Positions 22,248 through 33,955 of a stretch of 64,000 nucleotides of DNA are shown one piece after another. Made by a program: the position numbers and the translations under genes. This stretch comes from Simmondsia chinensis (lineage: Eukaryota > Streptophyta > Magnoliopsida > Caryophyllales > Simmondsiaceae), in contig JAGTTD010000001.1 of the NCBI GenBank assembly GCA_018398585.1, positions 37,587,938-37,651,937 of the forward strand. Reading direction: 5' to 3'. Positions within the stretch are counted from its first letter, which is position 1. Each line of letters begins with the position of its first letter. Under the pieces are notes generated by a model. It was not told the DNA's origin, did not search any database, and worked only from the letters and a program-made list of their open reading frames with translations.

Positions 22248-22524
22248 CTAGGCTGATCTCGGCATAGGGTCCCTAAGATGAATTTCTTCAAACTCGTGTG
22301 GTCGATCCCCTAACCCAATAGCGTGTTTAAGATGATGGCCATTGACTGTGAGAAGGTGACCATCATTGACGTCTCGAATTTTAATTGCCGCAGAAGGGTA
22401 TACGTGGACCACTTCGTAAGGTCCATCCCATCGTGAACGTAGTTTCCCGGGAAAGAACTGAAGCTTGGAGTTGTAAAGCCAAACCTTTTGACCAACTTCA
22501 AAACTTTTGCGTGAAATTCTTTTG
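22248..22524 (-). pseudogene. Athila C integrase C-terminal domain
   Basis: 'FEVGQKVWLYNSKLQFFPGK' and 'LRSRWDGPYEVVHVYP' form the DNA-binding GPY/F-like tail of gypsy integrases. It lies in a different frame from the catalytic core, so a frameshift separates them near 22530-22655. The stop follows 'MPRSA'. Confidence 0.8.
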
Positions 22525-23499
22525 TCATGAATTGGCGTTTTCATATGCCTCGTATCGCATCTCATCCAGCTCGCTGAGTTGAAGTTGTTGGTTCCACCTG
22601 ATACTGTGCATGTCATGATTAAATTGCTTAATGGCCCAGTGCGCATGGTGCCCAAACTCTACTAGCAAATGGCATGCCTTCCCGAAAACTAAGCGATAGG
22701 GAGACATGCCTATTGGAGTCTTGAAGGCTGTACGATGAGCCCAAAGAGTGTCGTTCAACCTTAAAGACCAATCTTTGCGGTTCGGTCTAACGGTCTTTTG
22801 AAGGATAGACTTTATTTCTCGGTTCGAGACTTCAACTTGGCCACTAGTTTGAGGGTGATATGGGGCAGCTAATTTGTGAGTGATGGAGTACTTTCTAAGA
22901 AGTGACTCAACCGAACGATGAGTGAAGTGTGTCCCCCCATCGCTAATTATCTCCCTAGGAACATCGAAACGTGAGAAAATATTATCTTTAACAAACTCAA
23001 TAACCACCTTGTGGTCGTTCATCCTAGTTGCAATGGCCTCGACCCATTTCGAAACATAATCAACAGCTACCAGAATATAAACACAGCCATGTGAATTAGG
23101 AAATGGCCCCAAGAAATCAATGCCCCAAACGTCAAAAATTTCGCAAACTAAAATGGGTTGCTGAGGCATCTCATCACGTTTTATGAGGGCACTTGTGCGT
23201 TGACAGCGATCACATGCCCTTCAAAAATCACGAGCGCCCCGAAAAAGAGTCGGCCAAAAGAAGCCACTTTGAAGGACTTTCGCTGCTGTACGTCGTCCCC
23301 CAAAGTGTCCTCCACAGGCTAAACTATGACAAAATCGCAATACACTCTCATGCTCATTTTTCGAGACACAACGATGTACTACCTGATCAGAACATACCTT
23401 AAACAATTCCGGGACATCCCAGAAAAAATGCCTTGCTTGAGAAAGGAAGCGGTCCCGCTCTTGTTTCGGCCAATGGGTAGGCGGCTTCCCCGTCGCCAA
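22525..23499 (-). pseudogene. Athila C integrase, zinc finger and catalytic core
   Basis: Integrase inserts the cDNA copy into chromosomal DNA. One frame carries a partly preserved HHCC zinc-binding region ('CGGHFGG' and 'CDRCQR', with an in-frame stop at 23221-23223 between them). The catalytic core follows with 'GIDFLGPFP' (first Asp), 'SDGGTHF' (second Asp) and '[18 protein letters not shown]' (Glu), so the DDE triad is intact. A frameshift relative to RT-RNase H occurs around 23500. The core frame ends with a stop after 'YENANS'. Confidence 0.86.
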
Positions 23500-24704
23500 A
23501 TAGTTAATGATGTGGGCATACCATGGGGTCGACTTCCTGCAATAGAAAATAACTGTTCGTTAGGAAAACAATCATCAATGGGACCAGTAGTGGTGTTAGA
23601 TGGGAAAACAATCCTTGAAAGGTGATCGGCCACGATGTTATCCGAACCTTTCATATCTCGGATTTCTAAGTTAAATTCCTGAAGTAATAAAACCCAGTGA
23701 ATTATCCTAGGTTTCGTTTCCTTCTTAATAAGAAGAAAATGAATGGTAGCATGGTCAGAAAAGACTACTACTCTCGAACCCAAGACATAAGATTGAAACT
23801 TGTCAAGTGCGAAAACTATAGCTAGTAATTCCTTTTTGGTGGTGGTATAATTCTTTTGGGCTTCATCCAACGATTTACTAGCATAGTAAACAATGATGGG
23901 TTTACGATCCTTCTGTTGACCGAGCACGGCTCCTACAGCATAATTAGAGGCGTCACACATAATCTCAAAAGGTAACGAGTAGTCGGGAGGTTGAATAATG
24001 GGGGCTGTAGACAATAAAGTTTTCAACTCAGTAAAGGCTGCTAAACAGTCATTATCAAAAACAGAAGGCACATCATTAGCAAGCAAATTTGACAATAGTT
24101 TAGCAATTTTACTGAAGTTGGTGATGAAACGCCAGTAGAACCTAGCATGGCTAAGGAAAGATCGAACTTCCTTCACCGAGGCCGGTGGTGGGAGGTTGGC
24201 AATTAAGTCCACCTTGGCCTTATCTATAGTAATACCCTCTTTAGACACTAAATGTCCTAAGACTATGCCCCGCTGAACCATAAAATGGCTTTTCTCCCAA
24301 CTGAGTGCCAAATTATACTCCTCGCAGCGCTGCAAAACAAGATCTAAGTGAGATAAGCATTCATCAAAAGACGATCCAAATATAGAAAAATCATCCATAA
24401 ACACTTCTAGGTAGTCATCCAACATGTCCGAAAAAATGGACATCATACACCGCTGGAATGTAACAGGTGCGTTGCACAGATCGAAGGGCATCCCTTGGTA
24501 TGCAAACATACCAAAGGGGCAAGTAAACGTTGTTTTATCTTGGTCCTCAGGGTGAACTGGGACTTGGTTATACCCTGAGTAGCCATCCAAGAAGCAATAG
24601 TATGGCTGACCTGCTACTTTATCTAGGATCTGGTCCAAAAAGGGTAAGGGGAAATGGTCCTTTTGCGTTACAGAGTTCAACTTATGATAATCGATACACA
24701 CTCT
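23500..24704 (-). pseudogene. Athila C reverse transcriptase and RNase H
   Basis: From '[20 protein letters not shown]' the frame is open for about 400 codons. RT blocks include '[11 protein letters not shown]' and '[11 protein letters not shown]' (catalytic DD; Athila elements often have FMDD). RNase H follows with '[19 protein letters not shown]', '[14 protein letters not shown]' and '[12 protein letters not shown]', so Asp-Glu-Asp are present. It is separated from the protease part only by a stop at 24705-24707, where a tryptophan codon is usual ('TG*RVCIDY'). The catalytic residues seen are intact. Confidence 0.9.
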
Positions 24705-25838
24705 CTATCCTGTAGTGGCTCGCGTAGGGACCAATTCACCTTGGGCATTCGCAACGACTATGATTCCTGACTTCTTAGGAACTACCTGAACCGGACTGAC
24801 CCAGGGGCTATCAGAGATGGGGTATATAATATCGGCATCTAGCAACTTCATGACCTCTTTCTTAACTACCTCCCTCATATTAGGGTTAAGCCTCCTTTGC
24901 ATTTGCCTAGAAGGCTTAACGTAGTGTATTCTATGTATGCACATGGAGGGGTTAATTCCCTTCAGATCAGCGACCGACCACCCTATGGCTCGTTTGTAGT
25001 TTTGTAGGACAACCAACAACCTAGATTCCAGACTCTCAATTAGGTCTGACGCGATAATCACAGGAAGGGTGTCATCTTGTCCTAAAAATGCATATTTCAA
25101 GGTGGTCGGAAGAGGTTTGAGCTCCAACACCTGTGGACACTCAATAGATGGTTTAGCAGGTTCACTAAGTAGGCTAGTTAGGGGTTCAAACATTGGACCC
25201 CTAGCCTCAATTCTCATTAGCCCCAGCATGTCAAGCAAATTATTAGCATCAGTACTCACATAAAAATCAGCAAAAGTGAGCAAATCAGATGGTTCGTCTT
25301 TCTTGATTAAGTCAGAAGACACTGACTCAACCATAGGATCAATAGCATCAACCACAAAGCAATCAAGGTCATCCTCATTAACATGGAACTTAGCAGTGTT
25401 TGACACATTCAGTTTAACCTTAAGATTCACAAATGACACTTCTAAAACCCCAGTTCGACAATGAATGATAGCATCGGCCGTTGCCAAGAACGGTCGTCCT
25501 AAAATGACAGGGGTGTGGTTCCTCTGATGAGGAGTAGGATCCATGTCTAACACAATAAAATCGACGGGGAAGATAAGCTTATCAACTTTGACAAGAACAT
25601 CTTCCAAAATACCTCTAGGTAAATGCTCTGATCTATCCGTCAACTGTAGGGTAACACTAGTTGGTTTGAGATCTCCCATCCCCAATTCCTGAAAAATTGA
25701 GTATGGGATGAGGTTCATGCTTGCCCTTAAATCCGAAAGAGCCCAACTCGTATAGCTCTCTCCTATGACACACGGGACTGTGAAAGCTCCTGGATCTCTA
25801 CACTTAGGTGGGATGCCTGACATTAAGATGTTGCTCAC
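24705..25838 (-). pseudogene. Athila C protease and RT N-terminus
   Basis: The pepsin-like protease domain has its active site in 'WALSDLRASMNLIP', where D-L-G is expected. The glycine is replaced by arginine (GGG to AGG), which should inactivate it. 'PVILGRPFLATADAII' is the second conserved protease block. After a linker come the RT entry blocks 'MCIHRIHYV', 'RRLNPNMREVVKKEV' and 'WVSPVQVVPKKSG'. The frame is the same as gag upstream (stop at 25851-25853) and RT downstream. Confidence 0.87.
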
Positions 25839-25850
25839 GTTTTCTGTGAG

Positions 25851-27470
25851 TCAGACCTTCATAGGGACATGAGCTTGCGCTCTCTTCTTTTTAGCACATA
25901 GGTCCTTAAGAAATTTAGCATACATGGGGACGTGTTTAATGGCGTCAATCAGTGGCAGGTTAATCTTGATGTCCTTAAACAAGTTCAGTAACTCATCTCT
26001 CTTCGTTTCATCCTTCCCTTTCGGTCCTAACAGGGCCGTTGGAAAAGGAACAATTGGTTCGGGAGATGAGCCTAGTGAGGGCGTGAGCACTCCATCCTTA
26101 TCAGCAATGGCGTTTGGAGTCCCATCCTCCCGCTCAACTTCTATCTCTACTTCGCTCAAATCATCCTCACCCATGGCTAAGACAACCTTAGCCTGCTCAT
26201 GAGTGACCTGGCTAAGGTTAGGATTAGTTGCTCCCCTGGGATTAGAGAGAGGTTGGGAGGGTAACCTCCCTTACTCTCTCCTGTTCATGGCCTGAGCTAA
26301 CTATCCTAGTTGGTTCTCTAACTTAGAAATTGACTGTGAATGAGAGTGGACCAACTGTTGGTTTTCCTCCATAAAGTGGAGCATACGTTCCTCAAACTGA
26401 GAAGAGTAGCTTGGAGGTTGGGGTGGTGGATTAGCATTAGGAACTAGAGGGTGAGAAGAAGAGCCATACATTTGCCCTCAGTGGAAACCAGGAGGGTGTG
26501 CCTTACCTGCAAATGTTGGTGCTGGTTGTCTCATGGCTGGGTTCTGATTTGTGTTCTACTTCCAGGAGAAATTGGGATGGTCGCGCCACCGTAGATTATA
26601 GGTCTGCGAGTACGGATTGTTGTTCCTTGAGTACTCCTGCGCTGCCTAAGCCTGGTCCTACACATACTCGGGAAACTGTGGCGCATATAAACACTCAAAA
26701 ACAAAATGATCCTCTCCTGAACAAATACTGCATGGAGTAATACCCTCAGATGAAGATTCAGCTGCATTAATTGGATGCACATTAGTGAGATTTGCATTTA
26801 AACTGATCATCTTATCTATCTTTCTACTAAGTGCATCTAGTCTTAAATTAACATCATCTTGGGGTGCTACCTCGTAGACACCATGCGTGTTTCCCCTAAC
26901 CACCCTCGCAGAAGAGGCTTGGTCGAGGGAATGTTCATTGAGGTGCTCGAAAAGCATCAAGGCCTCGTCCTCGCCTTCCTGGTTAAATGCTCCCGTGCAT
27001 GAAGCATTTACCATTTTCTTGTTTGACGCACTAAGACCATCGTAGAAGTTTTGGACAAGAGCCCACTAGGGTGACCCATGGTGGGGATAGCTTCTAAGAA
27101 GTTCCTTGAACCTATCCCAACACTCGTGAAACTGCTCCTAGTCTTTTTGTTCAAAATTGTTTATAGCGCGCCTAATAGCCATCGTTCTGGCTTTAGGAAA
27201 AAACTTGACCAGGTAGCGCTGTTGAAGATCATTCCAAGTGGTGATTTCGCCCCTGGGTAGGGAATGAAACCGCCTCTTAGCCACGTCTTTTAACGAGAAC
27301 GAAAAAAGACGTAGTCTAATCGCATCATTCGAGATACCTTGATAATGACAGGTTTCACATATTTTGAGGAATGCGTCAAGGTGCTCGTATGGGCTCTCAT
27401 TTGGATTCCCATAAAATGTGGGAAGCATGTAGATAATCCTAGGTTTAAGTTCGAAGTTGGCGTTACCCAC
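25851..27470 (-). pseudogene. Athila C gag
   Basis: All open pieces lie in one frame: 27470-27138, 27014-26658 and 26174-25851, with stops between. The capsid domain reads 'IIYMLPTFYGNP', 'LRLFSFSLKDVAKRRF', 'PRGEITTWNDLQQRYLVKFF', typical for Athila gag. Further on are 'NKKMVNASCTGAF' and a cysteine cluster 'CSICSGEDHF..C' resembling a zinc knuckle. The C-terminal part ('LPLIDAIKHVPMYAKFLKDL') is the conserved Athila gag/protease junction. The start lies in the region 27470-27560. Confidence 0.84.
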
Positions 27471-27811
27471 AGCAGGTAACTCAACTCCGGCGGGCTCAAC
27501 GTATGTTTGGGGGATGAAGTGATCCCCAATCGTATGTGGTTCTTATTAGCCATGGTTCGGTGTGTACTTTCTCTCGCTTCTTATCGCCTCATGGTAGACA
27601 AAGTCCGCTCAATTTCGGGGATGTAAGGTAACAATTCAGGATCGAGTGAACGTCTACCGTGCATGCAATATCGAAGCTGGGATGGATCTATACTGACCTC
27701 GACTAATGACTTAAGCAAAAGAAAAATAACTATGAAAAATAACTCAAAGCAATGAACAAAAAGCAAACAAAACAAAGTCTGTTAATCTTAAATTCCAACT
27801 TAGCAAACCAA
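27471..27811 (-). other. Leader of Athila C
   Basis: This lies between primer site and capsid homology. Two short frames (27775-27581 and 27553-27290) are in another register from gag. The N-terminal gag residues may be spread over them after a frameshift, as ATGGCTAATAAGAACC at 27553 is a plausible original start. Confidence 0.45.
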
Positions 27812-27829
27812 TTCCCCGGCAACGGCGCC
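27812..27829 (-). other. tRNA-Asp primer binding site of Athila C
   Basis: TGGCGCCGTTGCCGGGGA on the minus strand matches the complement of the tRNA-Asp 3' end used by Athila and related elements. It lies a few bases inside the LTR end (CACATCA). Confidence 0.9.
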
Positions 27830-27836
27830 AAAAACT

Positions 27837-29048
27837 TGATGTGATTCTAAAAGTGTGTTTAAAACTGTCTACTCGCAAGCATACAAGATCGTCGTAGCTT
27901 TGTCGAGTATACGGGTCGTGTCCACAGGAAATCGTGTTAAGTTAGATTTACTGATTAACGAGCGGCTTGAATTTTTGGTTTTTTGTTGTTGAATAAGTTG
28001 TTAGCTAAATTACTAAAACTAAATATAAAGTGAATGCAACAATTCAATTGAGGTTAGTTTAGGGAGTGAATTTAAGGTAGCTTAACACGTATCCCGTCAT
28101 TATATTCCACTTAGAACGATGATTTGAAGGACTTAGGCTACATGCTCTAAGCCTAGGTTAATATATAAATTAGGATTTAGGGTAATGAACTAGTCTAAAG
28201 GCATAACCTATCTTAGCACCCTATATGTAGCGTAGGTTATCTCATTAGCACTACTTAATTCCTTTGTTACTCCTAATTCAATATTAACTTATATAAAAGA
28301 TTTGGTTCAGGGTCAGGTACAACCTCAACCCTGACCACGCGTGAATTCCTGTTGTGTTATGGTCTAGGCTACAAGCACAAGACTAATCGCTTCAAAGTTG
28401 GAGACCTAGTCATGGCTACAAGCACACATACAAAAATATCCAACAATCACGAAAAACTCCCCACAGGGGTGCGAATATAACATAACTAAACCATTTGTCA
28501 AAAGTATAATATAAATGTAGGATACGGGCGGCTACCCGCTTTTTATCCCTAATCTAAGAAAATTTACTCCTTTATGGGAGTTTTACACATCCTTAAATTT
28601 AAAGAAAAGAAGATATGGTGCGTAAATAAATAAAAGAATAAACTCCCTCAATCTTTGTGTCGATGCTAATCCTAGCCTGAATTCTCCCAGTATTTCAACA
28701 ACTTGCGCTTCAGCTTTTGAGAACCTGTAGATCTCGTAGCAGCTTCGGGTTTGAGAGAAAGGGGAGGACGTGCAGCGAGAAAAAAGCTTGATAAAGGCAG
28801 ACTTCCCCCTCTCTATTTATAGGCACAGGAGCTGTTAGGGTTCCGTATGGAACCGTCACGATTGATCGGGAATAATGCTCGATCGATCGGTCATCAGATC
28901 AATTACCTAAACGAGCCGATCGATCGGTGAGCTCACACAAAGCTCCCGATCGATCGCTACTTTTGGTCGATCGATCGGCAGGCTCTCAGTTAGTTTCCCT
29001 AACTGGGAGCAGCTGATTGATCAGTTCTCTGAGCCCCTTTTTCTCGAT
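27837..29048 (-). mobile_element. 5' LTR of Athila C, distal part
   Basis: This matches 17405-18580 of the 3' LTR, with an additional CGATCGATCGG-containing stretch near 28880-28920 that the other LTR lacks. The TATA box on the minus strand is at 28814-28821. It is interrupted at CTCGAT by element D and completed at 36627-36887. Confidence 0.84.
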
Positions 29049-30568
29049 TGAAGGCCCAAAAAGCAACCTAAGATGGGGGTGAATTAGGTTCTTTCTCGAT
29101 AAATGAAAATTTAAACTTCCAGAACCAAAAAAAATCGATTAATAGTTGAATCAATGAATAAGAAATGTAGAATTAAAGCCAAGAAAAATAATGCACAGAG
29201 ATTTGTATAGTGGTTCACTTCCAACCCGAAAGCTAGTCCACTCCTCAAGTGACTACTCTTAGTCACTTGGGCTTTTTAACTAAACTTGATGATCCTTTTT
29301 AAAAACTTGCTCAGGATCCAACCTTTACAACTGGTCTTTTTGTACGTAGGCTCAAGACCAATCTTTTACAACTGATCTTTTTGTAACAGTAGGTTTAGGA
29401 TCCAACCTTTTACAACTAATCTTTTTATACGTAGGCTCAAGAACAACCTTTTTACAGTGAAGTGAATTTAAGTATTGAAAGAATTAAAGAACTCAACTTC
29501 TTCACTCTTTCAAGAGTGAATTGACACTTGGTCAAGCTTAGCCAAAGCTAAGGATATGCTAATTAAGCTCAATGATCAACAATAAAGAGAACTAGTGATG
29601 CTAAAGAAAACTTTAAACAAGAATTCGAAAACGAACCGTTAAAGCGCAAGAGTAAGAGCCCTTTTTGAGAGATTTCTTAGAGTGTGTTGGAAGTATTGTT
29701 TCTTGATTTAAAACCAAAGCATTTAACCTCTATATATAGGCTAAGAAAGGCCTAGGAGCTGATGGGAGCATTTCAAAAAAAATTGGATAGAAATCGGGTC
29801 CAAAATGTAGCCGCTACAGCCTGTTGGGGGTTGTGTGTCGACACACAACAACTCCAGAGGGCTGCTGCATGTTTGTGCACATGCTTTCTGTGTGTCGACG
29901 CTCACCATACCCGGGTGAATTTTGACGTTTTTGACCATTTAATTTGATTGATGGGACAATTTTACCATAATAGCTAAGTTGATTGATTAATTAATTGATT
30001 GCCATATTAGCTTAAATTTTTGAATTAATTTCCTACTTTGCTTTGATCATAATGATAATTCATTGCATAAATCAAGCTAAATTATCACCCATTTAAAATT
30101 TATCTTGTTTGATTTAATCATGCTTTTCAAAAATACCAATCTCGAAAAATATTTTCATGATAAGCTAGATTGGCTTAATTTTAACTTGAATATTTTTTGA
30201 ATAAAATTTGAAAATCAATTTTCAAAAATATTTCGAAAACATTTTTGTTAGAGTATCACATATCAATATTGAGACTTGGACCCAATTGATATATCCTGAT
30301 CGTAAGTCTTAGACAATAAAAATGAATAACTTTGAGGCGCTTGGACTTGGATCATGTTCTCTTCAATTTGGATGAATCTTCTCTTCAACTTTGATCTCTT
30401 TTCCTCTTGATTCATCATCTTAGAAAGCTTCGTATCAACACAATTATCCTTAATTTTCCTAGCTTTCTTATGAGTCACTTAGACACAAGATTAGAACCAT
30501 TTAAACACTATGACTCACTAAATGGTTGTATCATCAAAATTACAATATGAATGACTTTAGGTCCAACA
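29049..30568 (-). mobile_element. 3' LTR of copia D
   Basis: On the minus strand it starts TGTTGGACCTAAAGTC and ends TTGGGCCTTCA. The TATA box is TATATATA at 29731-29738. Palindromic GTGTCGACAC motifs lie at 29835-29900. It differs from the 5' LTR by scattered substitutions, a few percent by eye, and by lacking one palindrome-containing segment. Confidence 0.87.
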
Positions 30569-30584
30569 ATCTCCCTCTTTTTGA
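30569..30584 (-). other. Polypurine tract of copia D
   Basis: The minus strand reads AAAAAGAGGGAGAT directly before the LTR start TGTTGG. A second purine tract on the minus strand (GACAAAGGGGGAG) occurs at about 30850-30865, an arrangement common in SIRE-type elements. Confidence 0.75.
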
Positions 30585-31380
30585 TGATGACTAACATTTG
30601 GTGCTTTTTCTTGAAAATGTGAAAGTTGAATTATAGAATTCACCATAAAAGTATTCACTTACTAGAGCATACATATGACCATGAACTTATGGAGCAATTT
30701 ATATCATGATTATGGTTCAAACGCAATTGCTCCCCCTAAGTTGATGCATTTTAGGAATCATACATTCGGTATATTAACATCATCATTATTTTTGACATTT
30801 CTCAATCAATCAAACACATACGTAACTATATATCAGTACACCAATTTTTCTCCCCCTTTGTCATCAACAAAAAGCAATAAGGGAGGGGATTTATACATTG
30901 AAGTACAAAATGTAAAAGTAGTTTTCACATATGCAGCTCGATATATTAAGGACAGTTTCACCTCTTTTTTTTTGTGAGATAATGTTTCACCCCCTTTTTC
31001 TGTCCTTAATATTTCCATATGCCTCAATAGGGTGAGCATGAAAAAATTTTCACAAAGGAAGATTTTTAAACTTGAAGTTTTGCAATTCATAGCACATTTA
31101 GAACTTTGATTGGTGTTTCCTTTAAAGAAACGGTTTTCATGCACTAATATCCATTATTAGATAGAACAAGATCTTGGAAATCACACTTAGATAGAAGAAG
31201 TCTGAGTACTAGCTAGGCATCGAAAAGAATTCTTTTCACGGAACATTATTGCGATTCTTTCTAGACATGTATGAAATCAACCAAATAAGCATACAAAAAA
31301 CAAGACACCAAGTTTATTCGTGGAATGGTAAGTAAGAGATCGGATCATACCTCTATTTAACTTTTTATCCACCTTTTTTT
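30585..31380 (-). other. RNase H deletion region of copia D
   Basis: A short piece 'LNRGMIRSLTYH' near 31320 is the beginning of the usual RNase H entry block. The remaining ~750 bases show no RNase H motifs, only fragments of the 3' untranslated region. The domain has been lost by deletion. Confidence 0.6.
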
Positions 31381-32555
31381 TTAACCTTTTTTATCCATGT
31401 ATAACTTGAGAGTTGAGCTCTTTGGTGTTGCTATTGTCTTGGAATTTTCCATGCCAAATTTCTTGAGCATTTCCTTTATGTACTTGGCTTGGTTGATAAA
31501 AATTCCTTCCTTGCCTTGCTTGATTTGTAATCCAAGGAAGTAGTTGAGTTCTCCCATCATACTCATTTCGAATTCCATACTTATAAGATTTGCAAATTCT
31601 TCTCAAAGAGATGGATTTCCTTTATGTACTTGGCTTGGTTGATAAAAATTCCTTCCTTGCCTTGCTTGATTTGTAATCCAAGGAAGTAGTTGAGTTCTCC
31701 CATCATACTCATTTCGAATTCCATACTTATAAGATTTGCAAATTCTTCTCAAAGAGATGGATTAGTAGCACCGAACACTATATCATCGACATAAATTTGT
31801 ACGATGAGAATGTCATGTTTAGAATGTTTGATAAAAAGTGCGGTGTCAAATTTTCCTCTTGAAAATCTATTTTGCATTAGAAAGGAACTCAAACTCTCAT
31901 ACCAAGCTCTAGGAGCTTGTTTCAATCCATAGAGTGCCTTTTTGAGTTTGAAAACATGATTGAAAAATTTGTCATCCTCAAATACGGGTGGTTGTTCAAC
32001 ATAAACCTTTTCTTTAATAAGTCCATTTAAAAATGCACTTTTAACATCCATTTAAAAAATTTTGAAATCTTTAAATGGAGCAAATGCACATAAGAGTCTA
32101 ATAGCTTCTAGCCTAGCAACGGGAGCAAAGGTTTCCTCATAGTCTATACCTTCTTCTTAGTTATAGCCTTTAGCTACTAACCTTGTCTTATTTCTTACCA
32201 CGTTACCTTCCTCATCCTTCTTGTTGCGGTAAACCCACTTGATAACTATGACTAGATGATCTTGGGGTCTATCTACAAGTTTCCATACATTACTTCTCTT
32301 GAATTGGTTGAGCTCTTCCTCAATTGCCATTATCCAATTTGCGTCATGAAGAGCTTCCTTTATGTTCTTGGGTTCTTCAAGAGAGATGAATGCCGCTAAA
32401 TGACAACATTCCGTGAATGCATGCCTAGTTTTTACACCTTTAGAGGGATCACCAATGATTTGACTTGTTGGGTGATCCTTCAAGTGTTTCCAATCTCGTG
32501 GTAAGTTTTCCTCTTTGGATTCTACATTTTGGTTATCTCCTTTTGATTCATTCAT
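31381..32555 (-). pseudogene. Copia D reverse transcriptase
   Basis: Starting with the linker 'EALHDANWIMAIEEELNQF' and 'NKTRLVAKGYN', one frame continues to '[13 protein letters not shown]' with only two stops (32157-32159 and 32052-32054). '[10 protein letters not shown]' holds the first catalytic Asp and 'YVDD' the other two. Directly after the YVDD region a perfect 146-bp tandem duplication shifts the frame by two bases. The 'ELNYFLGLQIKQ' block is therefore read twice in different frames. Confidence 0.85.
31471..31762 (-). repeat. Perfect 146-bp tandem duplication in D
   Basis: Units 31471-31616 and 31617-31762 are identical base for base as far as I can read. As 146 is not a multiple of three, the RT frame is destroyed downstream. 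Identity implies the duplication is much younger than D itself. Confidence 0.92.
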
Positions 32556-32559
32556 TTAA

Positions 32560-33460
32560 GCGTTCGATATAACATTTTCTTGCTCATTGGATGAGTGTGT
32601 GATGTTTATTGGTTTGATTACTATATCATCGTCATCACAAGGAGATCTAGAGGACAAGACGTTAGTTCCATCAAAAACTACATGTATAGACTCTTCTACA
32701 ACCTTTGTCTTTTTATTATAGACTCTATATGCTTTTCTTATTAAAGAGTATCAAATGAAAATACCTTCATCAACTCATGAATCTAATTTTCCAAGATTTG
32801 TTTTGCCATTGTTGTGAATGAAGCATTTGCACCCAAAAGGTTTAAAATATGCAATGCTTGGCTTTCTACCTTTATAAAGTTTATATGGTGTTTTCTTTAA
32901 AATTGCTCTTACTAAAGCTAGATTTAAAATATAGCAAGCAGTGTTGACGGCTTCAGCCCAAAAAGATTTAGGCAAGTTATTTTCACAAATCATTGTTCTT
33001 GCCATATCTTCAAGAGTTCTATTTTTTTTTTTTAACCACTCCATTTTGTTAAGGAGTTCGAGGTTCCAAAAAATTGTGATTAATTCCAAAGTAATCACAA
33101 TAAATTTCAAAATCATCATTTTCAAATTCCCTTCCATGATCGCTTCAAACCAAACAATTTTCAAATCGTTTTCATTTTGTACCTTTTTACAAAATTTTTC
33201 AAATTTATCAAATACTTCACTCTTATGAGAAAGGAATAAGCACCAAGCAAAACGAGAGTAATCTTCAACAATTACAAGTCCATACGTTTTTCATAATGGC
33301 CCAAATGTCTAGTAGGATAAAACAAGTCTATATGCAAAAGTTCAAGATGCCTTGTGATAGAAACTATATCATTGGGTTTGAATGAAGATCTTGTTTGTTT
33401 TCCATATTGAAGTGCATCATAAATATGGTCTTTTTCAAGTTGAGCTTGGGTGGTCATCAA
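32560..33460 (-). pseudogene. Copia D integrase
   Basis: The start 'YGKQTRSSFKPNDIVS' and 'LELLHIDLF' (first catalytic Asp) lies at 33460-33272. The second part (33164-32775) has 'KKNRTLEDMARTM', 'LPKSFWAEAVNTACYILN' and 'YFKPFGCKCFI', the conserved C-terminal half. The middle region with the second Asp and the QNGV-E block is damaged and in other frames. No stop-free integrase remains. Confidence 0.82.
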
Positions 33461-33955
33461 GTGAGATCATTTTTCAAAGGTTTTGAATCTAATTCCATTA
33501 CTAGCATGTTCAAATCTTCTATTTAAAATCCAATGGTCATTTTCATTCGAGAAACTAGAACATTTCACAATGTTCATACATTCAAGATCAATTATATAGA
33601 CATTATCACATTCTAATTGATCAAGTAATAATTCATTCATTTAAGCATGCGATACTTTGTATTTAAATGACTCAAGATTGCACACAATAAACTCTCTTAC
33701 GTAGAATACTAATGTTAAGAGAATTATGCATAAGACCATCAACAAGTAAACCATCATTTATGCAAGGAGAAGAGTTTAGAAGTAATGTTACTAATACCGA
33801 TCATTTTCTATTCTTTTTGTTGAAGGTGAGATTTTCCCTTCCCTTGGTTTGATAAAAGTGGATTTGCATTCATCTCTTGTCATATGACTTGTGAAACTAC
33901 TGCCAAACCACTACTCGTGATTTTTGTTGTCAATCTTCAAGCACACCTATACAAT
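33461..33955 (-). pseudogene. Copia D protease / GAG-pre-integrase region, decayed
   Basis: By position this should encode protease and GAG-pre-integrase. Only short traces such as 'NRRFEHASNGI' can be guessed, with many stops. No catalytic DSG or DTG is seen. Confidence 0.4.

Noticed and set aside
29741..29947. Short frames with repeated VDTQ on both strands
   Set aside because: They arise from GTGTCGACAC palindromes in the LTR of D.
32941..33228. 95-codon plus-strand frame
   Set aside because: It is antisense to the integrase of element D, whose conserved motifs are on the minus strand.
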